From positions 1 to 64,000 of the forward strand of contig CAYVVS010000001.1 in NCBI GenBank assembly GCA_964454845.1: DNA of 64,000 bases, in the 5' to 3' direction. The first letter of the stretch is position 1. The number at the start of each line of letters is the position of its first letter. Positions 16,000-23,738 of the stretch are shown here, one piece after another. The notes under the pieces were generated by a model. It ran no database searches and was not told the origin of the DNA. It saw nothing but the letters and a program-made list of their open reading frames with translations. Position numbers and translations under genes: made by a program. Source of the stretch: GCA-016700035 sp964454845 (GTDB lineage Bacteria; Patescibacteriota; Saccharimonadia; CAILAD01; GCA-016700035).

Positions 16000-18762
16000 A
16001 TGACAAAACCCCGATCTCGTATCGCAATTTTTGATGGCCACGCCCTCTTGCATCGTGGTTTTCACGCTATCCCATATCTATCTACAAAGGATGGCACGCC
16101 CACTAATGGGGTGTATGGTTTTACAATGATGCTGCTGAACGCCATTAAAGAGTTGCAGCCTGAATATGTGGTTGTGGCGTGGGATATGCCTGGAAAGACA
16201 TTTCGGCATGATATGTATAAAGACTACAAGGGCACACGCAAAGAGACGGATGCTGATCTTGTGCCGCAGTTTGATGTTACTCGAAACTTACTCGACGTGT
16301 TCGAGATTCCAGTTATTGGTGTTGAGGGCTACGAAGCTGATGATGTAATCGGTACGCTAGCCGCGCAACACAAGAACACACACGATGTGGTCATTGTGAC
16401 GGGTGATATGGATGAGCTACAGCTTGTTGATGAACATGTGCGGGTGTATACGCTGCGTCGAGGGTTTTCTGATACGGTTTTGTATGATGTGAAAGCCGTT
16501 GAAGAACGTTATGGGGTAAATCCCGAAGAATTTTTAGTTACCAAGGCTTTAAAAGGGGATTCGAGCGATAATATTCCTGGGGTGAAGGGGATTGGTGAGA
16601 AAACTGCCACCGATTTAGTGCAGAAATACAAAACGTTAGAGGGCATTTATAAGAATTTGGATGAACTCAAGCCAGCTGTTCGTAAAAGGCTTGAGGAAGG
16701 CAAGGAAGATGCCTATCATTCCCTGGAGCTTTCGCGGATTGTGTGTAATGTTGAGTTTGAGTTTGATCTGGAGAAAGCCAGGTTACATCGATTTAATCGT
16801 GATAAAGTCGTGCAGCTGTTTACGGAGTTAGAGTTTAGGTCGTTGATCGCTAAACTACCTAAGAATCAACAGGAAGACGCGCGCCAGCCAAATCTTTTTG
16901 ATGAGATTTATGGAGTGGAGAAGCAACCGCAAAAATTGCTTCGAGATCATTTAAAGACGGCAAAGTATGAGATTGTACAAGATCGTGATGCGCTCGAAAA
17001 GCTAGCAAAAGCTCTGAGTACACAAAAGGTTATTGCTTTCGATACGGAGACCACCGGACTTAATGTTATGACAGCTGGGCTTGTTGGATTGAGTTTTTCT
17101 TGGAAGTCAGGCGAGGCATATTACGTGCCAGTAGGACATACTTCTGGGGATCAGTTGAGTGTCGCAACGGTTTTAGATGTGCTTGGTCCAATACTGGAAA
17201 GCTCAGAGATTGGTAAGGTTGGCCATAATATAAAGTATGATTATCAGATTATGCGCCAGGCGGGTGTGCAGATGCAGGGAATCGTTTTTGATACCATGAT
17301 TGCTGCGTTTCTGTTAAGCCCGGTTGGGCGGGCGCAGACACTTTCTGGCTTGGCGCTCTCTGAGCTTGGTATTGAGATGATTGAAATAACCGAACTAATT
17401 GGCCCGAAAGGTAAGGGTCAAAAAACTTTTGCAGAGGCAGAAATTGCTGAAGCCGGCCAGTATGCTGCCGAGGATGCCGACATTACTTGGCGTCTCTATG
17501 AGGTTTTACGACCACGCTTAGGTGAAATCGGTAAGCTCACTGAAGTTGGCGAAACTTTGGAGTGGCCTTTAATACCGGTTTTGGGCGACGTGGAACTGAC
17601 GGGCGTTACGCTCGACACAGATTTTCTAGCCAAATTTTCGGCTCGCCTGGCTAAGCGTCTTGCTGAAGTGCAGAAACAGATTTGGGATTATGCTGAGGGT
17701 GAGTTTAATATTGCCTCGACCCAGCAACTTAAGTCCATATTGTTTGATAAGCTCAAAATTGAGCACAGTGATCTGAAAAAGGGTAAGACCGGTATTTCTA
17801 CGGCAGCCACAGAACTAGAAAAGCTACGCGGAAGGCATCCAATTATTGAGCTGATTTTTGAGTATCGCGAGATAACTAAGCTTAAGAGTACGTATGTCGA
17901 TGCCTTGCCGCTATTGGTGAATGAGTCGGATGGTCGAATTCACACTAGCTATAATCAGACCATTGCTCAGACTGGACGGCTTTCCAGCAGTGATCCTAAT
18001 CTACAAAATATTCCAGTACGTACACCTCTAGGGCGCGAAATACGTAAGGCTTTTGTTGCAGAGAAGGGCAAAGTCCTCGTAGCAGCCGACTACAGCCAGA
18101 TTGAGCTACGTCTAGCAGCAGCGATGGCAGGAGATACTCAGATGATTGAAGATTTTAAGTCGGGTATCGATATCCATACGCTCACGGCTGCTCAAATGCA
18201 CGGCGTAAAGCCAGAAGAAGTTACCAAAGAGCAGCGCTACGGAGCTAAGACCATCAATTTTGGTGTCCTATATGGCATGAACACCCATGGATTATCAGTC
18301 GCGACTGGTATGAGCTATGAGGACAGTAAGGCATTTATTGATCGCTACTTCGAGCTACGTCGCGGTGTTGCCGACTACATTCGCCGCATTAAAAAACAAG
18401 CTCATGATGAGGGCTACACCGAAACTTTGTATGGCAGACGCCGCCCGTGTCCAGATGTAAAATCGAGTAATTTTATTGTTCGTTCTGCTGCCGAAAGACA
18501 GGCTGTAAACATGCCGCTCCAGGGTACTGCTGCGGATATGATGAAAATAGCTATGATTCAACTGGCACCAAAATTAGACCAGCTTAGTGGCTCAGCGCAT
18601 ATGATTCTGCAGATTCACGACGAATTGATAGTAGAGTGCGACGCTAAGCTTCGGGATGAAGTGGCCAAGGTTATGAAGGAGACTATGGAAGGTGTCATTA
18701 AGCTCGAGGTGCCGATTGTGGTAGAGATAGAAACCGGAAAGGATTGGGGTGAGCTCGACTAA
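16000..18762 (+). CDS. polA: DNA polymerase I with 5'-3' and intact 3'-5' exonuclease domains
   Basis: The product is 920 residues. Residues 1 to about 300 form the 5'-3' exonuclease (FDGHALLHRGFHAI, VGVEG-like YEADDVIGTLA, GDSSDNIPGVKGIGEKTA). Residues about 330-510 are a DnaQ-like proofreading domain with all three motifs: FDTETTG (D348, E350), VGHNIKYDYQIM, and YAAEDADITW (Y488, D492). The polymerase part has DYSQIELRLAAAMAGD (D697), RYGAKTINFGVLYGMN and QIHDELIVE. It fills gaps and removes RNA primers. The start is set by a -10 box 7 nt before ATG 16000. The stop overlaps the next gene by 14 nt. Confidence 0.97.
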   Translation: MTKPRSRIAIFDGHALLHRGFHAIPYLSTKDGTPTNGVYGFTMMLLNAIKELQPEYVVVAWDMPGKTFRHDMYKDYKGTRKETDADLVPQFDVTRNLLDVFEIPVIGVEGYEADDVIGTLAAQHKNTHDVVIVTGDMDELQLVDEHVRVYTLRRGFSDTVLYDVKAVEERYGVNPEEFLVTKALKGDSSDNIPGVKGIGEKTATDLVQKYKTLEGIYKNLDELKPAVRKRLEEGKEDAYHSLELSRIVCNVEFEFDLEKARLHRFNRDKVVQLFTELEFRSLIAKLPKNQQEDARQPNLFDEIYGVEKQPQKLLRDHLKTAKYEIVQDRDALEKLAKALSTQKVIAFDTETTGLNVMTAGLVGLSFSWKSGEAYYVPVGHTSGDQLSVATVLDVLGPILESSEIGKVGHNIKYDYQIMRQAGVQMQGIVFDTMIAAFLLSPVGRAQTLSGLALSELGIEMIEITELIGPKGKGQKTFAEAEIAEAGQYAAEDADITWRLYEVLRPRLGEIGKLTEVGETLEWPLIPVLGDVELTGVTLDTDFLAKFSARLAKRLAEVQKQIWDYAEGEFNIASTQQLKSILFDKLKIEHSDLKKGKTGISTAATELEKLRGRHPIIELIFEYREITKLKSTYVDALPLLVNESDGRIHTSYNQTIAQTGRLSSSDPNLQNIPVRTPLGREIRKAFVAEKGKVLVAADYSQIELRLAAAMAGDTQMIEDFKSGIDIHTLTAAQMHGVKPEEVTKEQRYGAKTINFGVLYGMNTHGLSVATGMSYEDSKAFIDRYFELRRGVADYIRRIKKQAHDEGYTETLYGRRRPCPDVKSSNFIVRSAAERQAVNMPLQGTAADMMKIAMIQLAPKLDQLSGSAHMILQIHDELIVECDAKLRDEVAKVMKETMEGVIKLEVPIVVEIETGKDWGELD

Positions 18763-19198
18763 ATTACCTAAGTGGGTAGTGTTCGACTTTCTGGGAGTGA
18801 TTGTACCTTTGGGTGTGCGATCGGGCTTGAGTTATGTAGGTGTCCATACCAAGCACGCCGTGGATAGTGAAATGATTGGACTGATGCAGGATCTGCAAAA
18901 GCAAGGTGTTTCATTGGCCCTGGCATCTAACAGCGGTAAGGCGTGGATTGATTCGGTATGGAAGAAAATTGATGATGCCCCGACGATTGCGCAGCTCATT
19001 ACTCCTGATATGGGTGCGGCTAAGCCGCAGCCAGAGTATTTTGCGCATGTGTTGAGCACGCTAAAAGCACCTGCGTCTGAGATTGTCTTTGTGGATGACC
19101 GCCAGGCGAATTGTGTTGGTGCTACAGATGCCGGAATCGATGCTGTGTGGTATCAAGGTGATGTGGCGGAGCTGCGTCGTCAAGTTGGTCTTACTTAA
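18749..19198 (+). CDS. HAD-superfamily hydrolase (IA-like), short
   Basis: This 149-residue HAD-like protein has motif I VVFDFLGVIVP, motif II LALASNSGK, motif III K in AAKPQPEYF and motif IV IVFVDDRQANCVGATDAG. In motif I only the first Asp (D13) is kept; the second is Leu15, as in subgroups that lack the usual acid/base Asp. The cap is small. The substrate is unknown. The gene starts at GTG 18749, inside the last codons of polA, so it is translationally coupled to it. Confidence 0.8.
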   Translation: MSSTKLPKWVVFDFLGVIVPLGVRSGLSYVGVHTKHAVDSEMIGLMQDLQKQGVSLALASNSGKAWIDSVWKKIDDAPTIAQLITPDMGAAKPQPEYFAHVLSTLKAPASEIVFVDDRQANCVGATDAGIDAVWYQGDVAELRRQVGLT

Positions 19199-19228
19199 GC
19201 GTTAGCAGATTCAAATTCGCGCTAACTG

Positions 19229-19234
19229 TATACT
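19229..19234 (+). promoter_or_regulatory. -10 box at leaderless distance (mutM)
   Basis: TATACT is followed by 6 nt and then ATG 19241. The heptamer TAAGCGT occurs upstream at 19196-19202. Confidence 0.6.
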
Positions 19235-19240
19235 GTATAT

Positions 19241-20122
19241 ATGCCTGAATTACCAGAAGTAGAGACTGTGAGGTTGGGATTAGCGCGACTATTGCCGGGT
19301 CGTGTTATTGTGCGTGTGGAGCATGATACGCCAAAAAGTTTTCCAAATAACACTGAAGACGTCGCTATACATCTTATAGGTGCTACTGTCGAGCGAGTGA
19401 ATCGGCGCGGGAAAGCCCTCATTATTGAGTTTAATACCGGATTTAGCGTACTCATTCACTTAAAGATGACCGGTCAGCTCGTATTTAGGGAACCAAAAGG
19501 TGAGAGCTTTGGCGCTGGTCACCCCAATGATAGCTTGATTGGTAACTTACCAGATAGATCTACGCGCGTCATTTTTGATTTTGCTGATGGTTCGCATTTG
19601 TATTTTAATGATCAGCGAAAGTTTGGCTGGGTAAAGTTTATGCGCTCCGATCAGGTGGCAGATGAGCCATTTATGGTAAAGTTGGGGCCCGAAGCATTGG
19701 CAGAAGACTTCACGTTTGAAGATTTTCGGACTCGCATACAAAAGCGACCACGTAGCAGTATTAAGGCCGCAATTCTTGATCAAACAGTGTTGGCGGGGGT
19801 GGGTAATATTTATGCCGACGAAGGTTTGTTTGCGGCTCGTATTCATCCATCTACTCAAGTAGAGAAGGTGAGCTCTGTAAAGCTAAAGCGATTGTATGTG
19901 GCGCTTAGAGAGGTAATGCAGCTCTCAATCTCGTTAGGTGGATCGAGTGATAAAAACTATGTTGATGCAGAGGGTCGCAAGGGTAGCTATCTGACGTTTG
20001 CCAAGGTGTTTCGGCGTGAAGGGCAGGCTTGCTCTAACTGTGGCCGAACAATCGAAAAAATTCGCGTAGCCGGCCGTGGAACCCACGTCTGCTCACACTG
20101 TCAGCCAAAGGCGCGCGCATGA
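19241..20122 (+). CDS. mutM: Formamidopyrimidine-DNA glycosylase
   Basis: This 293-residue Fpg begins MPELPEVETVR, so Pro2 and Glu3 of the precursor form the catalytic N-terminus. LIHLKMTGQL, FNDQRKFGWV and LAGVGNIYADEGLFAARIHP (H2TH region) follow. The C-terminal zinc finger is complete: CSNCGRTIEKIRVAGRGTHVCSHC, split here as two C-x-x-C pairs. It removes 8-oxoguanine and FaPy bases. Zinc ligands are kept here, unlike in DnaG. The stop overlaps holA by 4 nt. Confidence 0.97.
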   Translation: MPELPEVETVRLGLARLLPGRVIVRVEHDTPKSFPNNTEDVAIHLIGATVERVNRRGKALIIEFNTGFSVLIHLKMTGQLVFREPKGESFGAGHPNDSLIGNLPDRSTRVIFDFADGSHLYFNDQRKFGWVKFMRSDQVADEPFMVKLGPEALAEDFTFEDFRTRIQKRPRSSIKAAILDQTVLAGVGNIYADEGLFAARIHPSTQVEKVSSVKLKRLYVALREVMQLSISLGGSSDKNYVDAEGRKGSYLTFAKVFRREGQACSNCGRTIEKIRVAGRGTHVCSHCQPKARA

Positions 20123-21039
20123 TATTGTTTCTTGGCGGCGATAATGATTTCGCGATTGCTCAGCATATTTCTAAGCTGCGTCAGCAGTATGCGAGTAAGT
20201 ATCAGGATGCGCTCGATGAGGTAGGCATAGATGTTGGGCTGGAGGGTTTTGCGGCTTTAGAGCAGTCGCTTTTGGCTTTACCTATGTTCTTCTCGCATCG
20301 CCTCGTCATTATTGCTGGTATCGCTAGCCTTAAAGATGAGATTGAAAAGTTTGAGGTGTTAGTTGGTAAGGTGCCGGATACGACCGTAGCAGTTATTGAT
20401 GGTCGAGGGCTCGACCGTCGTACCAAGTTGTATAAGTTTTTGTCTGGCATGAAACACACCAAGCTATTTGCAGCTCACACTCCTCAGGAGCGTATCGCTT
20501 GGATGCGGGTAGAGGCAAAGCGACACGGTGCGGCGCTTTCGGTCCAAGATGCACAGTATTTGCTGCAGCGAGCGGGCGAAGACGAATGGCTTTTGGCAAG
20601 CGAAATTACAAAGCTAGCTCTGGCGGACTCTACCATTACTCGCACCGTAATTGATGAACATACTCCAAAAAATGTACACGATAGCGTCTTCGATTTAATT
20701 GAGATGATCAGTAGGCACAATGTGGGTGGGGCGATAGACAGCTACCGTCAGCTCGCGACGAGTGGCGCTAACGATCAGCAGCTGATTGGTACGCTGATGT
20801 GGCATTATCGAGTTCTGACGCTTGCTATGGAGGGGGCTGGTGAGGCAGAACTGAAGGCCTGTGGTGTGAAGCCGTATTCTATCCAGAAGGCCCAACCTAT
20901 TGCGCGCAACCTAACCCAAAGCGATTTGGAACAGGCCTATAGTGCACTTTTGGATGCAGATATTGCTATGAAAACTGGCGAAAAAAAAGCTCACCAGGCC
21001 ATGATTGACCTGGTGATGCAATTAGCTCGTAAGGAGTAG
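20119..21039 (+). CDS. holA: DNA polymerase III delta subunit
   Basis: This 306-residue protein is the HolA clamp-loader subunit, with the divergent AAA+ fold: MILFLGGDNDFAIAQHI at the N-terminus, ALPMFFSHRLVIIAG, then TPKNVHDSVFDLIEMISRHNVGGAI and LIGTLMWHYRVLTLA in the C-terminal collar. It opens the beta clamp as part of the gamma complex. The gene starts in an ATGA overlap with mutM and converges on rpsT with 3 nt between stops, a common holA-rpsT neighbour pair. Confidence 0.93.
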   Translation: MILFLGGDNDFAIAQHISKLRQQYASKYQDALDEVGIDVGLEGFAALEQSLLALPMFFSHRLVIIAGIASLKDEIEKFEVLVGKVPDTTVAVIDGRGLDRRTKLYKFLSGMKHTKLFAAHTPQERIAWMRVEAKRHGAALSVQDAQYLLQRAGEDEWLLASEITKLALADSTITRTVIDEHTPKNVHDSVFDLIEMISRHNVGGAIDSYRQLATSGANDQQLIGTLMWHYRVLTLAMEGAGEAELKACGVKPYSIQKAQPIARNLTQSDLEQAYSALLDADIAMKTGEKKAHQAMIDLVMQLARKE

Positions 21040-21042
21040 CTT

Positions 21043-21402
21043 TTATTTCTTTACAGCGGGCTTTTTAGCAGGAGCTTTCTTTGCTGCTGGCTTCTTCGCC
21101 TCGGTCTTCTTGGTGGCAGCAGTTGTACCGTAAGCTTCTTTCGCTACAGAGTTGTAGGAGCGTGTGAGCTTGCTTTTGCGTCGGGCAGCAGTATTTTTGT
21201 GGAGGGTACCCTTTTTGACGGCCTTATCTAGCAGTGAGATGGTCTTGGTGAGCTCGGTCTGAGCGGCTTTCAGGTCTTCAGTAGCCACGTGAGCTAGCGT
21301 AGATTTGGTAGTGGCCTTAATGCGACGCTTGGTAGCGTTATTACGAGCACGGCGTTTCTCTTCCTGACGAACGCGCTTCATAGCTGATTTAATGATTGGC
21401 AT
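21043..21402 (-). CDS. rpsT: Ribosomal protein S20 with basic C-terminal tail
   Basis: The 119-residue protein begins MPIIKSAMKRVRQEEKRR and continues with the S20 three-helix bundle through about residue 90. A low-complexity tail of Lys, Ala and Pro follows (KKPAAKKAPAKK). S20 is usually 85-90 residues, so the tail adds about 25 residues resembling histone-H1 tails. It binds 16S rRNA in the small subunit. AAGGAAA precedes the ATG, and TATAAT further upstream on the minus strand is a likely -10 box. Confidence 0.95.
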   Translation of the reverse strand: MPIIKSAMKRVRQEEKRRARNNATKRRIKATTKSTLAHVATEDLKAAQTELTKTISLLDKAVKKGTLHKNTAARRKSKLTRSYNSVAKEAYGTTAATKKTEAKKPAAKKAPAKKPAVKK

Positions 21403-21545
21403 AATGATTTCCTTGATTATAATTCATGTTTTTGTATGGAGCTTTTGCTGCGAGAGAAGCATCCATAGAGACCGCACAATAATACCTGATTTCTCCAGGT
21501 TTGTAAAGATTTGCATCTTATTCTTTTCTAAAAAAGCTTAAGCTC

Positions 21546-21574
21546 TTGACAGGTGTGAGGTAATTTGGTATACT
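21546..21574 (+). promoter_or_regulatory. Consensus sigma-70 promoter of the DHH-truB-rpsO group
   Basis: TTGACA (21546-21551), a 17-nt spacer and TATACT (21569-21574) predict initiation near 21581, five nt before ATG 21586. This rules out the in-frame upstream start at 21565, which lies inside the promoter. Confidence 0.88.
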
Positions 21575-21585
21575 GGTATATTCCT

Positions 21586-22530
21586 ATGCAAACAGCAGAA
21601 CTTACATCCAAACAGCAAACTGTCGAACTCTTGCGCCAAGCCGAGAGTGTTTTAATCGTGACCGGTCGCGAACCAAATGTAGATCAGGTTGCAGCTGTAT
21701 ATGCATTACAGCAGATTCTGGCCCGACTCGGCAAGAAAAGTCATGCGGTTATCACCGATGCCGCTCCAGTTGCTGCAGAAAAGATTCTCGATACGCGTCA
21801 TATCAGCCGTACGCTTGATGGTGTGCGTGATTTTGTTGTGTCTCTTGATCTGGCTCAGGTTGAAGTAGATAAGCTCAAATACGACATTGTTGATGGGCGA
21901 CTCGACATTACTATTACTCCAGCTGTAGGTAACTTCCGCCCGGAAGATGCTCGATTTGACTATGGGTCATATCAGTTTGATCTGGTAGTTGTTGTGGGCG
22001 TACATAAACTCGCCCAAATTGACAGCATGCTCGAAGCAAATCCAACTCTTTTTGATGGTTTGCACCTGATTAATATTGACTACCACCGCATTAATGAAAA
22101 CTACGGCAGTGTGAACTTCGTAGAGACTAACGCGAGTTCGGTAAGTGAGCTTTTGATTGGCACCATCGAATCTCTGGGCCAAGGCATGATTGATGCAGAT
22201 ATTGCCACAGCCCTCTTGGCAGGCATTATGTCAGCTACAAATCGATTTACCACAAGCTCTACCACCTCTAAGACGATGACGGTTGCAGCACAACTTTTGA
22301 GTGGTGGTGCTCGACAGCAGGAAGTAGTGCGAGAGCTATTTAGCGCGGGAGCTGGAGTTGCCGCGCCGGCAAAAAAAGCTCGCAAGATCTCTGAGGTTTT
22401 GTCTGATCAAGTAAAAAACGACTTGCAAGCTGCCGCAGAACAGCTCAAGCAGGAGCAGGCTCAAAACACGAATATTCTGCAGCCGGGTGGTGTATTTAAC
22501 CCGGTACCAGCTCAGTCTCAACAGCAGTAG
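21586..22530 (+). CDS. DHH/NrnA-like phosphoesterase with degenerate active site
   Basis: This 314-residue protein has the DHH-DHHA1 layout of NrnA-type nanoRNases and sits directly upstream of truB, the usual NrnA position. The metal-binding motifs are altered. The PDGDA-like motif reads PNVDQ (residues 30-34), the DHH motif reads DYH (165-167) in INIDYHRINENYGS, and the DTG-like motif reads ATN (217-219). Substrate-binding glycines of DHHA1 are not evident, and the C-terminus is Gln-rich. It probably keeps the fold but not ordinary catalysis. This activity prediction is inference. A consensus promoter sets the start. Confidence 0.8.
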   Translation: MQTAELTSKQQTVELLRQAESVLIVTGREPNVDQVAAVYALQQILARLGKKSHAVITDAAPVAAEKILDTRHISRTLDGVRDFVVSLDLAQVEVDKLKYDIVDGRLDITITPAVGNFRPEDARFDYGSYQFDLVVVVGVHKLAQIDSMLEANPTLFDGLHLINIDYHRINENYGSVNFVETNASSVSELLIGTIESLGQGMIDADIATALLAGIMSATNRFTTSSTTSKTMTVAAQLLSGGARQQEVVRELFSAGAGVAAPAKKARKISEVLSDQVKNDLQAAAEQLKQEQAQNTNILQPGGVFNPVPAQSQQQ

Positions 22531-22573
22531 CTAGTAGTATTGTATACAAAAAGTATTCATTTTGGGAGATAGC

Positions 22574-23239
22574 ATGAAGCGCGGAACACTGGAGTCTCCG
22601 GAGGGTATATGGCTTGTTCATAAACCAAAAAATCAGAGTTCATTTAAGAGCGTGGCTCAACTACGTAAGCTTACGGACATTCGTAAAGTAGGGCACACCG
22701 GTACACTCGATCCACTCGCGGAAGGTCTGATGGTGCTGTTGGTAGGGAAGGAATATACTCGCCAGGCTCAGAGTCTTACTAAACTTGATAAGGTGTACGA
22801 GCTGGAGATCACGTTGGGCGAGTTTTCTACTACCGACGATGGTGAGGGTGAGAAAGAGCGTATTTCGGATCGACAGCCGTCGCTGGAGGAGATTCAGGGA
22901 GTAATAGATCGGCTATCTGGTGAAATTATGCAAAAACCACCGATTTATAGTGCGATTAAAATACATGGTAAGCGCGCTTATAGTTTGGCTCGTAAGGGCG
23001 AAGTGCCGGAAATGGCCGCACGCCCGGCAAGAGTCTATTGGTGGCGAGATGTTGCGTATAGCTACCCAAAGCTGACTGCCGCGGTAAAAGTTTCGAGCGG
23101 TACGTATATTCGCTCGTTAGCCCACTCTTTAGGAGAAAGTTTGGGCACGGGGGCCTATTTGTCGGCGCTTAAGCGTATCTCTGTAGGGGATTTTCAGCTT
23201 GCAGACGCCGTAAGACTTGAAAAACTCTTGGAGAGCTGA
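22574..23239 (+). CDS. truB: tRNA pseudouridine-55 synthase
   Basis: The 221-residue TruB has the catalytic motif GHTGTLDPLAEGLMVLLVG with the nucleophile Asp near residue 46, IMQKPPIYSAIKIHGKRAYSLAR and SSGTYIRSLAHSLGESL. It is shorter than E. coli TruB (314) because the C-terminal PUA-like domain is absent. ATG 22574 is preferred over the TTG at 22562, because GGGAG is correctly spaced only for the former. It lies between the DHH gene and rpsO, the conserved truB-rpsO order. Confidence 0.95.
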   Translation: MKRGTLESPEGIWLVHKPKNQSSFKSVAQLRKLTDIRKVGHTGTLDPLAEGLMVLLVGKEYTRQAQSLTKLDKVYELEITLGEFSTTDDGEGEKERISDRQPSLEEIQGVIDRLSGEIMQKPPIYSAIKIHGKRAYSLARKGEVPEMAARPARVYWWRDVAYSYPKLTAAVKVSSGTYIRSLAHSLGESLGTGAYLSALKRISVGDFQLADAVRLEKLLES

Positions 23240-23245
23240 TATACT
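23240..23245 (+). promoter_or_regulatory. -10 box upstream of rpsO
   Basis: TATACT spans 23240-23245, with 12 nt to the rpsO ATG. A leader of about 6 nt is predicted, with no Shine-Dalgarno. Confidence 0.5.
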
Positions 23246-23257
23246 TGTAACCTGATT

Positions 23258-23536
23258 ATGGCAACAGAAGCAAAAACTCAGTCTGCAAAGACGAAAATCA
23301 TCAAGAAGCACGGACAGCACACCAAAGATACTGGCTCGGCTGAGGTGCAGATCGCTATTTTTACTGAAAAGATAGCTTCACTTACAGAGCACTTAAAGCT
23401 ACATAAGCACGACAATCACAGTCGCCGTGGTTTGCTCGCAATGGTGTCTAAGCGCAGACGCTTGCTGGACTACCTCCAAAAGAACAGTCAAGAGCGTTAC
23501 GCAGCAATTGTTAAGCAGTTGAAGCTTCGTCGCTAG
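23258..23536 (+). CDS. rpsO: Ribosomal protein S15
   Basis: The 92-residue S15 carries HGQHTKDTGSAEVQIAIFTEKI, the LTEHLKLHKHDNHSRRGLL rRNA-binding segment and a C-terminal SQERYAAIVKQLKLRR. It nucleates the platform of the small subunit. It is followed by a 200-nt structured spacer and pnp, the widely conserved rpsO-pnp order. Confidence 0.97.
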   Translation: MATEAKTQSAKTKIIKKHGQHTKDTGSAEVQIAIFTEKIASLTEHLKLHKHDNHSRRGLLAMVSKRRRLLDYLQKNSQERYAAIVKQLKLRR

Positions 23537-23543
23537 TTTTTCA

Positions 23544-23609
23544 CGCTCTCATTTTACGGGAGCGCACGTACATTGAAGTAAAATGTAGTACCATAGAGGT
23601 ACGTACATT
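23544..23609 (+). promoter_or_regulatory. Structured rpsO-pnp spacer with competing hairpins
   Basis: A 7-bp hairpin (CGCTCTC 23544-23550, GGGAGCG 23558-23564) is followed by a 9-bp direct repeat ACGTACATT at 23566-23574 and 23601-23609. The segment 23582-23592 can pair with 23598-23609 to form an 11-bp hairpin with one bulged base. Its first six bases can instead pair with the upstream copy at 23569-23574. In E. coli the pnp leader hairpin is cut by RNase III for autoregulation; a similar role here is inference. Confidence 0.5.
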
Positions 23610-23738
23610 TGAGATATAAAATAGTAGAAGTTTACTCAGCAGCAATGCAGGTGAAAGAGAAGAGATTATCAAGCGGGTAATTTGCTCTCTGGCACCTGGC
23701 GTAAGTCTGGTGAAAGTCTTCATGAAAGAAGGAAACGT

